NCBI GenBank assembly: GCA_016872495.1
Contig: VGZT01000011.1
Span: 1-52,761, forward strand
Length of the DNA: 52,761 nt
DNA from: SAR202 cluster bacterium
GTDB lineage: Bacteria > Chloroflexota > Dehalococcoidia > Lucifugimonadales > Lucifugimonadaceae
Direction of reading: 5' to 3'
Within the stretch, counting starts at the first letter, position 1. Each line of letters opens with the position of its first letter. Below, piece after piece: positions 1 through 8,099 of this stretch. The notes under the pieces are model-generated. The model saw only the letters and a list, made by a program, of their open reading frames with translations. It had not been told where the DNA came from and made no database searches. Both the position numbers and the translations under genes were made by a program.

Positions 1-36
1 GCCACGCCGATCCCAACCGCCACGCCGATCCCAACC
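1..36. repeat. Two 18-bp tandem repeats coding a Pro/Thr linker
   Basis: An 18-bp unit beginning gccacgccgatc occurs twice in direct succession (1-18 and 19-36), and its first bases recur just after. In the frame of the protease that follows, each copy encodes Ala-Thr-Pro-Ile-Pro-Thr. The array meets the left edge and probably continues outside the window. It is best read as a low-complexity linker between an N-terminal anchor or signal and the protease domain. Confidence 0.75.
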
Positions 37-723
37 GCCACCGCAGTCGTCATCAACCAGTTCCTCCCGAACTTCATTGAGGTCTACAACCGGGTCCGGC
101 GCAGCGTGGTCGAGATCCGACAGAGCGGTAGCTCTGGCAGCGGCTGGGCCATCGAGCCAGGCTGGATCATCACCAACGCCCACGTGGTCGGCTCCGTATC
201 GGTGGTCACTGTGCGGGTGCCGACAGGGGAAAAGGACTTCAAGGACGTCACCGGGATCGTGCGCGGCCGGGATACCCGGCGCGACCTGGCGGCAATCGAA
301 GTCCCCCACGGCCTTGAAGCCTTGCAGCGACGTATCATTGGCACGACGGACGCGGGGATTTCGGTAGTCCAGATCGGCTACTCGGTGGGCGAGCTGGGTT
401 TCCCTGCCCCAAAACCGGGGGTGGTGACTGCCGTCTCCCGGCACAGCGGATCGGTAAGTTCCACTGGCTCCTCATCCTTCGACACCGGCTTGCCGGGTCA
501 GGCGAGCGGGGTCTCGATCGTAGTTACCGACGCTGCGGCCGACCCGGGCGACAGCGGAGGACCGCTGGTCGATTCCAGGGGGAGGGTGGTCGGCATCATC
601 TTCGGATCGGTCGTGCAGGCGGGCCAGAAGCGCGTCACAGGTCAGCAACAGGCCACGGGAGTCCTGGACATCGACCTGGTCTGGGAGGACCTGAAGCGTG
701 GCGTCGACACGACCGGCCGGTGA
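1..723 (+). CDS. Trypsin-like (S1C/HtrA-type) serine protease, 5' partial
   Basis: The frame is open from base 1, so the true start lies outside the window. The GTG at 106 is internal, because conserved protease sequence precedes it. The catalytic triad is visible: His in TNAHVVG (codon 181-183), Asp in RRDLAAIE (codon 283-285) and Ser in GDSGGP (codon 553-555). A Pro/Thr-rich repeat linker precedes the domain, which suggests an envelope-tethered or secreted enzyme. No PDZ domain follows; the protein ends about 55 residues after the active serine, so it resembles short trypsin-like proteases rather than full DegP/HtrA. The next gene starts 57 bp downstream on the same strand. Confidence 0.88.
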   Translation, partial: ATPIPTATPIPTATAVVINQFLPNFIEVYNRVRRSVVEIRQSGSSGSGWAIEPGWIITNAHVVGSVSVVTVRVPTGEKDFKDVTGIVRGRDTRRDLAAIEVPHGLEALQRRIIGTTDAGISVVQIGYSVGELGFPAPKPGVVTAVSRHSGSVSSTGSSSFDTGLPGQASGVSIVVTDAAADPGDSGGPLVDSRGRVVGIIFGSVVQAGQKRVTGQQQATGVLDIDLVWEDLKRGVDTTGR

Positions 724-780
724 GCCGCCGATGCTAGACTCCGGAAGCCATCAGACGTGGCTCCGGGAGGGGACTTTCAT

Positions 781-1485
781 TTGTTCGCACTGACCATTGC
801 CGGGGGAAGGGGCGAGCGCCTGAAACCGTTCACGGACTCCATGCCGAAGGCCATGGTTCCCGTCAACGAGCGCCCGCTCATCTCATATCAGGTGGCGTGG
901 TTCAAACGACAAGGCGTCACCGATGTCGTGTTCCTGTGCGGGTACAAGGGCGAGGAGATCCAGGAGTACTTCGGCGACGGTCAACGGTTCGGAATCCGCG
1001 CCCACTACTCCTTCGAGAAGGAACCCCTTGGCCGCGGCGGAGCCGTCCGGAAAGGGATGGAGCTTGTGCCCGCCTCGGAGCAGACGGTCATAGTCACCAA
1101 CGGCGATAACGTTACGACGCAGTCGCTCGCCGAGCTGGTCAACCTGCACCGGAAGCAACGGGTCACGGCAACCATGATGCTGGTCCCGTTCCGGAGCCAG
1201 TACGGCGTGGTGGAGACCGACGATGCCGGGCTTGTGACCGCATTCGTCGAGAAGGGGGCCCTGCCCTTCTGGATAAACGCGGGCGTCTACGTCTTCGACC
1301 GGTCGATCCGCACGTGCCTCCCCGAAAAGGGCGATCACGAGACGACGACCTTTCCTGCGTTGGCGCGGGAGCGCAAGATCGCGGCCCTGCAATCGACCGC
1401 GTTCTGGATGACCGTGGACTCGTCGAAGGACCTGCGCGAGGTATCCGAACGGCTGAAGGCCGATCCCGCCGGCATCCCTCACTGA
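781..1485 (+). CDS. Sugar-phosphate nucleotidyltransferase (NTP_transferase family)
   Basis: This is a nucleotidyltransferase of the glucose-1-phosphate thymidylyl/uridylyl and mannose-1-phosphate guanylyl type, transferring NMP from NTP to a sugar phosphate. The N-terminal signature AGGRGERLKPFTD (about residues 7-19) and PKAMVPV are the nucleotide- and sugar-phosphate-binding elements; VTNGDNV holds the metal-binding Asp. At 234 residues it has only the catalytic domain, without the C-terminal hexapeptide-repeat domain of GlmU-type enzymes. I chose TTG at 781 because GGGAGG (765-770) sits 10 nt upstream and the family motif follows at once; an in-frame ATG at 757 would add eight unconserved residues and has no ribosome site. 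The sugar and base cannot be assigned from sequence. Confidence 0.85.
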   Translation: MFALTIAGGRGERLKPFTDSMPKAMVPVNERPLISYQVAWFKRQGVTDVVFLCGYKGEEIQEYFGDGQRFGIRAHYSFEKEPLGRGGAVRKGMELVPASEQTVIVTNGDNVTTQSLAELVNLHRKQRVTATMMLVPFRSQYGVVETDDAGLVTAFVEKGALPFWINAGVYVFDRSIRTCLPEKGDHETTTFPALARERKIAALQSTAFWMTVDSSKDLREVSERLKADPAGIPH

Positions 1486-1703
1486 GCTCTCGACCAGGCG
1501 CTAAACGGCGAGCAGATTCCTGGCTACGCTTGCGAAGCCGACTCCACTGGCCCGCCGAATCACAGGTCCTGGAACGCGCGCTTTTCTGCGCTACTTCATC
1601 CAGGTCAAACAGCGTTGTGGAGAGTACGAGTTAACTGATCCGGGAACGGCACTAGCCGTCGCCCGCTGTCTTAGCACTGCGAAGTGCGGCCGCTTCCGAA
1701 GGC

Positions 1704-1735
1704 GGAGGCTCCGGGGCGGATCTCCCCGAAGCCCC
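1704..1735. terminator. GC-rich stem-loop downstream of hflC
   Basis: A 13-bp stem with two G-T wobbles and a short loop lies 12 nt beyond the hflC stop codon. There is no clear U tract in the leftward direction, so it is either a weak intrinsic terminator or a 3'-end stabilising hairpin. The rest of 1486-1746 shows no gene. Confidence 0.4.
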
Positions 1736-1746
1736 CACCCCCGGCA

Positions 1747-2829
1747 TTATTTGCCGGCTGGGGCAGCGCCCTTTCCGGACGGGCCCTCCAGGAACCTGAA
1801 GAGCTCGCTCTCTGACGAGAGCACTGCTGTGGTGCCTGATGCGAGGATCTTGCTGTAAGCCTCGAGAGAACGCTGGAACACGTAGAAATCCGGGTCGCGT
1901 TCGAGTTCCTTCGCGAGGATCCGGATTGCTTCGCCTTCACCTTCACCACGTAGCTTCGCCGCCGCTCCCTGCGCCTCCCGCACGATGATCGTGACCTGGC
2001 GATCTACGTCGGCCCGGATCTGGGCGCTGGCCTGCTCACCTTCGGCGCGCAGTCCCGAAGCGATCCTTTCGCGTTCCGCTTCCATTCGAGCAAACACGCT
2101 GCTCTCAATGTCCGGCGGGAAGTCGGCGGCCTTGATCCTCACGTCCAGGATTTCGATGCCAAGCCGAGATGCCAGGGGAGTGGTGTAGGAGATCTCGAAC
2201 CTCGACAGGCTGGGTGGTCGCGCCTGAGCGATCAACAGGTCCAGTTCTTCAGGTGTCGGCGTTCGCCGGACTCCGGTCATCTCGCCCGTCGCCGAACGCT
2301 CAGAAAGGATGATCGTCAGCAGGGAGTCCCGCAGTCCTCCCGGCAAGCTCAATGCCTCATTTCGCGGCAACTCCGATCGGTTACTGGCCTCGGTCACCCG
2401 CTTCGTGATGTCTTCACGCGCGTCCCGGATCACGGTGATCTGGTCATCCAGGGCGACCTCTCGCCTGAGTTCGGAGGAGATGATGTCCCCAACGCGTGCG
2501 TCGGCGTTCAGCTCGCTGTTCAAGGTCTTGAAGAACAGGACCACGTCGACGATGCGGTAACGCGCGTATGCGTCGACAACCAGCGTCCGCTTGTCCTTGG
2601 TCAGGAGCGGCGCCTGAGGGGCGTCGTACCTGAGCAACCGCTTGTCGAAGCGCCTGATCTGCTCGATGAAAGGGGTCTTCGTGTACAGGCCGGGAGACGT
2701 GCGAACCGCCTCGACCGCGCCGAAGCGCGTGACGATGCCCAGCTGAGTTTCGTCGATAGAGTAGAAGGTCTGCGGCACCACGATGGCTGCCGCGATTACC
2801 AGCATTACCAGCAGGATCAGGAGTCTCAT
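1747..2829 (-). CDS. hflC: HflC, SPFH-domain modulator of FtsH protease
   Basis: HflC forms the membrane HflKC complex that encloses and modulates the AAA protease FtsH. The sequence starts with one N-terminal hydrophobic segment (residues about 2-18), then the SPFH/band-7 domain (FYSIDETQLGIVTRFG onward) and an Ala/Glu-rich C-terminal helix (ERERIASGLRAEGEQASAQI) typical of HflC. Length (360 aa) is slightly above the usual about 330. Its ATG overlaps the TGA of hflK by four bases (ATGA, 2826-2829), so the two are translationally coupled and encode one complex. FtsH itself is not in the window. Confidence 0.93.
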   Translation of the reverse strand: MRLLILLVMLVIAAAIVVPQTFYSIDETQLGIVTRFGAVEAVRTSPGLYTKTPFIEQIRRFDKRLLRYDAPQAPLLTKDKRTLVVDAYARYRIVDVVLFFKTLNSELNADARVGDIISSELRREVALDDQITVIRDAREDITKRVTEASNRSELPRNEALSLPGGLRDSLLTIILSERSATGEMTGVRRTPTPEELDLLIAQARPPSLSRFEISYTTPLASRLGIEILDVRIKAADFPPDIESSVFARMEAERERIASGLRAEGEQASAQIRADVDRQVTIIVREAQGAAAKLRGEGEGEAIRILAKELERDPDFYVFQRSLEAYSKILASGTTAVLSSESELFRFLEGPSGKGAAPAGK

Positions 2830-3953
2830 CTCGCCACTCCCGTCCCGGTGCCCGGTAATTGCGAAAGAGGCAGGTAAGGGATCACTCCCGAGGTTGCGTC
2901 AGCCGCAATAATGAACTTGGTCACCCCCGGCAGGATCTTCTCCATCGACTCCAGGTACAACCGCTGTCGGGTCACGTCGGGCGAGGTCAGGTATCCGTCC
3001 AGCAGTTCCTTGAACCCGGCCGCCTGACCGGTTGCCAGGGCGATGCGACCGCGCTTGAAGCCCTCTGCCTCTTGCGTGATCTGAACGGCTTGACCGAGGG
3101 CCTGCGGGAGCTGTGCCGCCTGGTAAGCCTGGGCCTGGTTGATGAACCGGTCCTTGTCCTCACGAGCCTTGACCACGTCTTCGAAGGCGGCCCTGACCTG
3201 GCTCGGTGGGTTCACGTTCTGGAGCAGCACCTGCTGAACCTGGATGCCGGATTCGTAGCGCGCCAGGAGCTGCGCCATCAACAGGAGGGTCTCCTGTTGC
3301 ACCAACTCCTTCTCGGTCGTGAGAACGTCGTCGATCGCACGCTGCCCGATCACCTGGCGGAGCGCGGTCTCGGCCACGTCTCGCAGGGTGCGCCCATCCG
3401 GGCGCCCGCGCACCACGCCGCGCTCGGGTTCGCCCGGGTCGTCAACGCGGTACAGGTACCGTGGCAGGTCGACGATTCGATACTGAACGACCGCGCCAAC
3501 ATCCACTATGTTGGTATCGCCGGTGATCATTAGCGACTCCGCAGGGACCGTCTGCGCTACCGTCGTTCCTTCGGTGCCGCTCCTGAACCCCAGCTCCATG
3601 CGCCGCGTCTGCACGATGGCCACGATGTCGCGGCGGCCGACCGGCGAGGGCCAGAACCAGTGCAGGCCCTCTTCCGACGTGCCACTGAATTTGCCGAATC
3701 TTCTGAGCGCCGCCTGCTCGCCGGGCGCCACGGTGTAGAAACCGGAGGCCAGCCAGCCAAGCGAGGCGATGATCAGGACGACGATGATGAGAACCGCTAA
3801 GAAACCGCCGCCCCGGCCACCCAGCGCCGGAAATCGCTTCGACAGGTTGTCCCAGATGTCCCCAAAGCCAACCTCCCGTCTCGGTTGGCCTGAGCTCGGC
3901 GGTCGATACTGTAAGTCTTCCCGCGCGCCTGCTATGCGGCCCAAGAACGGCAT
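2826..3953 (-). CDS. hflK: HflK, SPFH-domain modulator of FtsH protease
   Basis: This is the partner of HflC. Features in order: a short cytoplasmic N-terminus with Gly/Pro, WDNLSKRFPALGGRGGG typical of HflK, one transmembrane helix (FLAVLIIVVLIIASLGWLASG), then VAPGEQAALRRFGKF opening the SPFH domain and an Ala/Gln-rich helical segment (QAQAYQAAQLPQALGQA). I place the start at the ATG at 3953 because GGAG lies 5-8 nt upstream; a more upstream ATG (3989) would add 12 residues with no ribosome site. A TATAAT box precedes the gene. It is the first gene of the hflKC unit. Confidence 0.93.
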   Translation of the reverse strand: MPFLGRIAGAREDLQYRPPSSGQPRREVGFGDIWDNLSKRFPALGGRGGGFLAVLIIVVLIIASLGWLASGFYTVAPGEQAALRRFGKFSGTSEEGLHWFWPSPVGRRDIVAIVQTRRMELGFRSGTEGTTVAQTVPAESLMITGDTNIVDVGAVVQYRIVDLPRYLYRVDDPGEPERGVVRGRPDGRTLRDVAETALRQVIGQRAIDDVLTTEKELVQQETLLLMAQLLARYESGIQVQQVLLQNVNPPSQVRAAFEDVVKAREDKDRFINQAQAYQAAQLPQALGQAVQITQEAEGFKRGRIALATGQAAGFKELLDGYLTSPDVTRQRLYLESMEKILPGVTKFIIAADATSGVIPYLPLSQLPGTGTGVAR

Positions 3954-4001
3954 CGTGTCTCCATCCACCGGTACAAGCACAAGAAACAACCCAACCTGAG
4001 A

Positions 4002-4032
4002 ATTATACGGGGATCTCCGCCTGCGTCCTCAA
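4002..4032 (-). promoter_or_regulatory. Candidate promoter of hflKC
   Basis: On the minus strand a perfect -10 TATAAT (4002-4007) lies 48 nt upstream of the hflK start. A TTGAGG (4027-4032) is 19 bp further upstream, a loose -35 match with long spacing. The -10 is convincing and the -35 is not. Confidence 0.5.
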
Positions 4033-4035
4033 TCA

Positions 4036-5337
4036 TTACGGCGAGGGTTCTGCGGCCGCTCGCCGCTTTTGCTTCAGGATCCGCAGAAACTCCTCGTAGC
4101 TGCCCGCTGCAGCGATCTCCCTGACCGTCTCACCGATGCTCCCCGCCAGAGTGCGGAACTCCGCTACCTGGGGACCGATCGGGCTGGTCGAAGACGGGCT
4201 GTCGGCATACGTACCGTGGAAAGCGAAATAGGCCTGGTTGAGCTTGCGGAAGAAGTAGCCATGATCCTGGAGTTCGATCCTTCTCTGCTCCATGTAGCTT
4301 TCGGCCGCTTCGATCTGGCCATCGGAAAGAAGTTCGTCGGTCCGCTGCCGCGTCTCACGCATGAATGCGTCGAAGCTGAAGTTGCCTGCCGGGCCTGGCG
4401 CGCGGCGCTCCCTCAGCAGTGAGGGCACCGGCGCCGGCTTGCCCATGAGTCGGGACCATGTCTGTCCGCCAAGTTCGTCGCCTGCCAGGCCGGCCAGGGT
4501 CTCGTTCAGGATGGCCATCTCGCCGGAGTCGTTGAAACGCTGCCCCAGGGGTCGGAAGAACAGGTACGAGTGGAGCCATTCATGCGCGGCCACCTGCAGG
4601 AGGGGCAAGGTGTCGTAGTTCGCCGGCACGATGTTCGGATAGGTCGCGAGGCCCCCGAGCTGAACGACCAGAGCGGACAGGTTCTCTCGCTCCTTGACCA
4701 GTGCCTCGATCGCCTCGGCGCGCGTTGTCATAGTTCGGGCGTCAAGCAAGACATCCTCAAGCCGCTCGATGCGGTCACGCCTGGATACGACCAGCAGCTG
4801 GGGCGGCTCTTCCATCCGGAAGTCGACCGGCGGCCAGAGCAGCGGGCCGAACCTGCCGAGCCCCTGCGCGGCCATGGTCGTACTCAACTCCGCCTCGAGA
4901 TACTCCTCAAGGCGCGGGCGGATCGCCTGTCGCTCGGCCTTGAGCCCGGCGATCCTTGCCTCCAGGTCCGCGATCTGATCACCAGACGCCAGGTCCGTCC
5001 CACGGACCGCGACCGCGCGGGCCAGCTGGCCTTCGAGTTCGCCCAGTCCTCTGTTGATTGCCACGTAGCGGTCGACCAGCGCGGCGCCATCCCGGGTGGA
5101 CACGCCCCGGAAGGAGCTAGCCGTGCGCGACCCCCATTTGGAAAAGGCGTTGCGAACCTCCCAGCTGACGAGTGAGAACCGGCTGTCGATCGCCGCTTCC
5201 TCTACGGGCGTCAGTATGTAGCGGTCACCCCTCGGAAGGATGAGCGTGACCAGCAGCGTGGCGACGAGCAGCACGCGGCCGACAAACCGTCGCCTCCCTC
5301 GCCATCCCGCTTTCGATGCTCCACGCCGTTCGTACAT
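4036..5337 (-). CDS. Membrane-anchored HExxH zinc metallopeptidase-like protein
   Basis: I do not recognise a named family. The 433-residue protein begins with a basic stretch and one hydrophobic helix (VLLVATLLVTLILP, about residues 21-34), so the rest is probably extracytoplasmic. A HEWLH motif (His252-Glu-Trp-Leu-His256) fits a gluzincin/zincin site, and NETLAGLAGDE about 25 residues later could supply the third ligand. A helical Arg/Glu-rich region (about 90-150) precedes the catalytic part. The gene lies 82 bp upstream of hflK in the same direction, and the hflKC promoter lies between them, so separate transcription is possible. Zinc peptidase activity is inferred from the motif only. 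Confidence 0.7.
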   Translation of the reverse strand: MYERRGASKAGWRGRRRFVGRVLLVATLLVTLILPRGDRYILTPVEEAAIDSRFSLVSWEVRNAFSKWGSRTASSFRGVSTRDGAALVDRYVAINRGLGELEGQLARAVAVRGTDLASGDQIADLEARIAGLKAERQAIRPRLEEYLEAELSTTMAAQGLGRFGPLLWPPVDFRMEEPPQLLVVSRRDRIERLEDVLLDARTMTTRAEAIEALVKERENLSALVVQLGGLATYPNIVPANYDTLPLLQVAAHEWLHSYLFFRPLGQRFNDSGEMAILNETLAGLAGDELGGQTWSRLMGKPAPVPSLLRERRAPGPAGNFSFDAFMRETRQRTDELLSDGQIEAAESYMEQRRIELQDHGYFFRKLNQAYFAFHGTYADSPSSTSPIGPQVAEFRTLAGSIGETVREIAAAGSYEEFLRILKQKRRAAAEPSP

Positions 5338-5473
5338 CAGTTCATTGTCGTTGGCCGAGGCTGCCGCCGTCGCCGGGTGTCGTCGAATTCCGCCTTCCTG
5401 AAGTCATATGGCTACGAGAATACGCACAAATTCTTCAGTCACGCTCCCAACAGGCGGTTTTTTGAAATCGGTG

Positions 5474-5482
5474 TGATATATT
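5474..5482 (+). promoter_or_regulatory. Candidate extended -10 promoter for the EF-G-like gene
   Basis: TGATATATT (TGnTATATT form) lies 50 nt upstream of the ATG at 5532, without a good -35 hexamer. A strong ribosome site (GGAGGTGA, 5521-5528) precedes the start. Confidence 0.4.
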
Positions 5483-5531
5483 CCGGCCACCTTTGCCGGC
5501 CCTTTCAACCACATGTTCCGGGAGGTGACGT

Positions 5532-7520
5532 ATGGCTGACCTAACCACCAGCAAGTTACGTAACGTGGCGCTCGTAGGCCACGGAGGGGCCGGGAAGACG
5601 GCCCTTACCGACGCGATGTTCTTCGCGGCTGGCCAGAGCTCCCGACTCGGCCGTGTCGACGACAGGACAAGCGCCTCCGACTTCGAACCGGAGGAGCAAC
5701 GTCGGCGCGGCAGCATCCAGCTCGCGGTTCTCCCATGTCCCTGGAACGACCACAAGATCAACCTGATCGACACCCCCGGCTTCGCCGACTTCCGCGGCGA
5801 AATGATCTCAGCCCTGCGCGTGGCCGATGCGGCCATCGTCGTGATCAATGCCGGTCCCGGCATCGAGGTTGGGACCGACCAGGCCTGGGCCGCCTGTGTT
5901 CAGGCGTCCCTGCCAAGGGTCATCGCCGTCAACCGGCTGGACCGTGAGAACACGAGCTTCGCCCGGGTGGCCGACCAGATAGTGGGCCGCTGGGGGCGCT
6001 CGTGCGTACCCGTGAACGCGCCCAATGGCGCAGAAGCATCTTTCACCGCCGTCAGCGGGCTCCTCTCCGGCACGAAACTCGGTGGGGAAGCCGCGGCCTA
6101 CCGCGAACGCCTGATCGAGGCAATTGCGGAAACCGACGAGAAGATGGCCGACAAGTATCTTGAGGGCGGTGAGTTCACTCCAGAAGAACTCAATAACGCG
6201 TTGCGAGCGGCGGTGGCTGCCGGCACGATTATCCCGATCGTAGCCACTGCGGCGACGGGCTCGGTGGGCGTCAAGGAACTCATGGATGCCATCGTCAGCC
6301 TGCTGCCCGCCCCTGCCGAACAGACTCAAGGAGCACCGTCGAACGCGCAGGCGAACATCGTCTTCAAGACGACGGCCGACCCGTTCGTAGGCAAGCTCTC
6401 GTTTTTCCGGGTCTACGGGGCGCCCGTCAAGTCGAACTCGGAGCTCTGGAACTCCACTCGCAATCAGCCGGAGCGGATCGGCCAGGTCTTCGCTCCGAAG
6501 GGCAAGGAACAGCTGGTCGCCCCCCTCGTAATCACCGGAGATATCGGGGTCGTGTCGAAGCTGACACATACCCAGACAGGTGACACGCTTTCCGATAGGG
6601 CGAACGCCGTCAAGCTTCCCGGCGTCGAAATGCCCGAGCCGGTCTACAGCCTGGCGGTGCTCCCGAAGACCCAGGCCGACCTGGACCGCATGTCTGAAGC
6701 GCTCACGCGCATGGCTGAGGAGGATCCGAGTCTCCGGGTGGCACGTGACGCCGATACCCACGAGGTGCTGGTCCGGGGGCTGGGCGACGTGCACGTCGAA
6801 ACGGCGATCGAGCGCATCCAGCGCAAGCTTGGCGTGCAGCTCACGACCTCGACGCCAAAGATCGCGTACCGGGAATCGGTGGGCTCGAAGGTCTCTGCGG
6901 AGTACAAGCACAAGAAGCAGACCGGCGGGCACGGGCAGTATGGCCACGTGGTCATCCAGGTGTATCCGCTGGCACGCGGAGAGGGGTCGTCATTCATAAG
7001 CCGTGTCTCGGGCGGTAGCGTCCCCAAGGAGTACATCCCGTCGGTAGAAAAGGGCGTGCTCAAGGCGATGGCCGAGGGCGTGATCGCGGGGTTCCCGGTC
7101 GTCGACGTTGGCGTTGCGTTGCTGGACGGGAGCTCGCACCCGGTCGACTCCTCAGGTTCCTCGTTCGAGATTGCTGGTTCGATGGCCTTCAAGAAGGCTG
7201 TCTCCGAGGCCCGTCCCACGCTGTTGGAACCGGTGATGCACGTGACGGTGATCACGCCCGATGACATGGCGGGCACCGTCATGGGAGACCTCAACACGAG
7301 GCGTTCGCAGATCATAGGAATGACGCCGCGCGGCGACGGTACGACGATGATCGAGGCCGCCGTGCCGCAGGCGATGATGCAGCGTTACGCGACGGAGCTG
7401 CGCTCGATCACGCAGTCGAGAGCGCTCTTCTCCGCCAGGTTCATGCACTACGCCGATGTGCCCCGCGGCGAGACGGACAAGGTGGTCACGAAGCTGAAGC
7501 AGGCTGCGGGCGTGGCCTGA
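5532..7520 (+). CDS. Elongation factor G-like translational GTPase
   Basis: A five-domain translation GTPase of the EF-G-like group (FusA2/TetM-related), 662 residues. G1 is GHGGAGKT (16-23), G3 is DTPGF (80-84), G4 is NRLD (134-137). Domains II-V follow, with TGGHGQYGHVVIQVYPL typical of domain IV and MTPRGDGTTMIEAAVP of domain V. Canonical EF-G has GHIDAGKT and DTPGH; here the histidine that positions the hydrolytic water is Phe84, and switch I reads EEQRRRGSI. It is therefore probably not the housekeeping EF-G. Paralogues of this type are common beside a true fusA in Actinobacteria and Chloroflexota. The gene stands alone and ends at a strong terminator. Confidence 0.88.
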   Translation: MADLTTSKLRNVALVGHGGAGKTALTDAMFFAAGQSSRLGRVDDRTSASDFEPEEQRRRGSIQLAVLPCPWNDHKINLIDTPGFADFRGEMISALRVADAAIVVINAGPGIEVGTDQAWAACVQASLPRVIAVNRLDRENTSFARVADQIVGRWGRSCVPVNAPNGAEASFTAVSGLLSGTKLGGEAAAYRERLIEAIAETDEKMADKYLEGGEFTPEELNNALRAAVAAGTIIPIVATAATGSVGVKELMDAIVSLLPAPAEQTQGAPSNAQANIVFKTTADPFVGKLSFFRVYGAPVKSNSELWNSTRNQPERIGQVFAPKGKEQLVAPLVITGDIGVVSKLTHTQTGDTLSDRANAVKLPGVEMPEPVYSLAVLPKTQADLDRMSEALTRMAEEDPSLRVARDADTHEVLVRGLGDVHVETAIERIQRKLGVQLTTSTPKIAYRESVGSKVSAEYKHKKQTGGHGQYGHVVIQVYPLARGEGSSFISRVSGGSVPKEYIPSVEKGVLKAMAEGVIAGFPVVDVGVALLDGSSHPVDSSGSSFEIAGSMAFKKAVSEARPTLLEPVMHVTVITPDDMAGTVMGDLNTRRSQIIGMTPRGDGTTMIEAAVPQAMMQRYATELRSITQSRALFSARFMHYADVPRGETDKVVTKLKQAAGVA

Positions 7521-7540
7521 GCGGCCTTCGCGCTGAATCA

Positions 7541-7572
7541 AAAAGGCCCCCTCAGGCTGGAGGGGGCCTTTT
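7541..7572. terminator. Bidirectional intrinsic terminator
   Basis: A perfect 12-bp inverted repeat (7541-7552 with 7561-7572; core GGCCCCCT/AGGGGGCC) with an 8-nt loop. It is flanked by A on the left and T on the right, giving a U tract in both directions. It ends the EF-G-like gene from the left and the etfBA operon from the right. Confidence 0.9.
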
Positions 7573-7598
7573 CCGTTGGCGGGAGTCAGGCGCCCAGC

Positions 7599-8045
7599 CT
7601 AGCTTTCGGCGCCCTCGCGGGACCAGATCGTCTCGTACTGGTCGCCTCGTATGAGCGAGGCCAGCTCCTGGCGTTCGAGCCTGCGCAATTCAAGGAGCGC
7701 ATCGTTCAGCGATCGCACGGCGTGCTCGTAGCCGCTTTCGGCAACGCGTGCCGCGAGCTTGTCCCAGACGCCTGATCGCACGAGGTTTTCGACATAGATC
7801 GGCCACGGAATCGCCACGATCTCGGTTGCCCGCGGCAGGTTGGGGCGAAGTCGCTTCAGGCCACGCAGTCGCTCATGGGGCGAGCGCGCCATGGGCATTA
7901 CGCGGATCATGGGACCTTCCTCTGGGCCATGGCGCATGTCGACCACAAGGGCGCGGCGCAGAGACGGGAAGAAGATCGAGAAGATTCGCGCGGTCTGAAC
8001 GTGGTGAACAACCGCAGTCAGGTCGAGACCGAAGTCTCCGTTCAA
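7599..8045 (-). CDS. Conserved-looking hypothetical protein, 148 aa
   Basis: No recognised domain. A soluble, Arg/Glu-rich protein without signal peptide or membrane helix; the middle reads ERLRGLKRLRPNLPRATEIV and the C-terminal half is predicted helical. The TTG start is supported by GGAGG seven bases upstream on the minus strand. It lies 54 bp after etfA in the same direction and shares the terminator at 7541-7572, so it is the likely third gene of the etfB-etfA unit. A function in electron transfer cannot be inferred from the sequence itself. Confidence 0.65.
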   Translation of the reverse strand: MNGDFGLDLTAVVHHVQTARIFSIFFPSLRRALVVDMRHGPEEGPMIRVMPMARSPHERLRGLKRLRPNLPRATEIVAIPWPIYVENLVRSGVWDKLAARVAESGYEHAVRSLNDALLELRRLERQELASLIRGDQYETIWSREGAES

Positions 8046-8099
8046 TTGCGTTCCTCCGCAACTCTTCGCCCGAGAGCCGCCGCACCAGCGGACGAGAGT

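Noticed and set aside
5808-6947. Long open frame antisense to the EF-G-like gene
   Set aside because: Low-complexity composition and no motifs; sense gene is clear.
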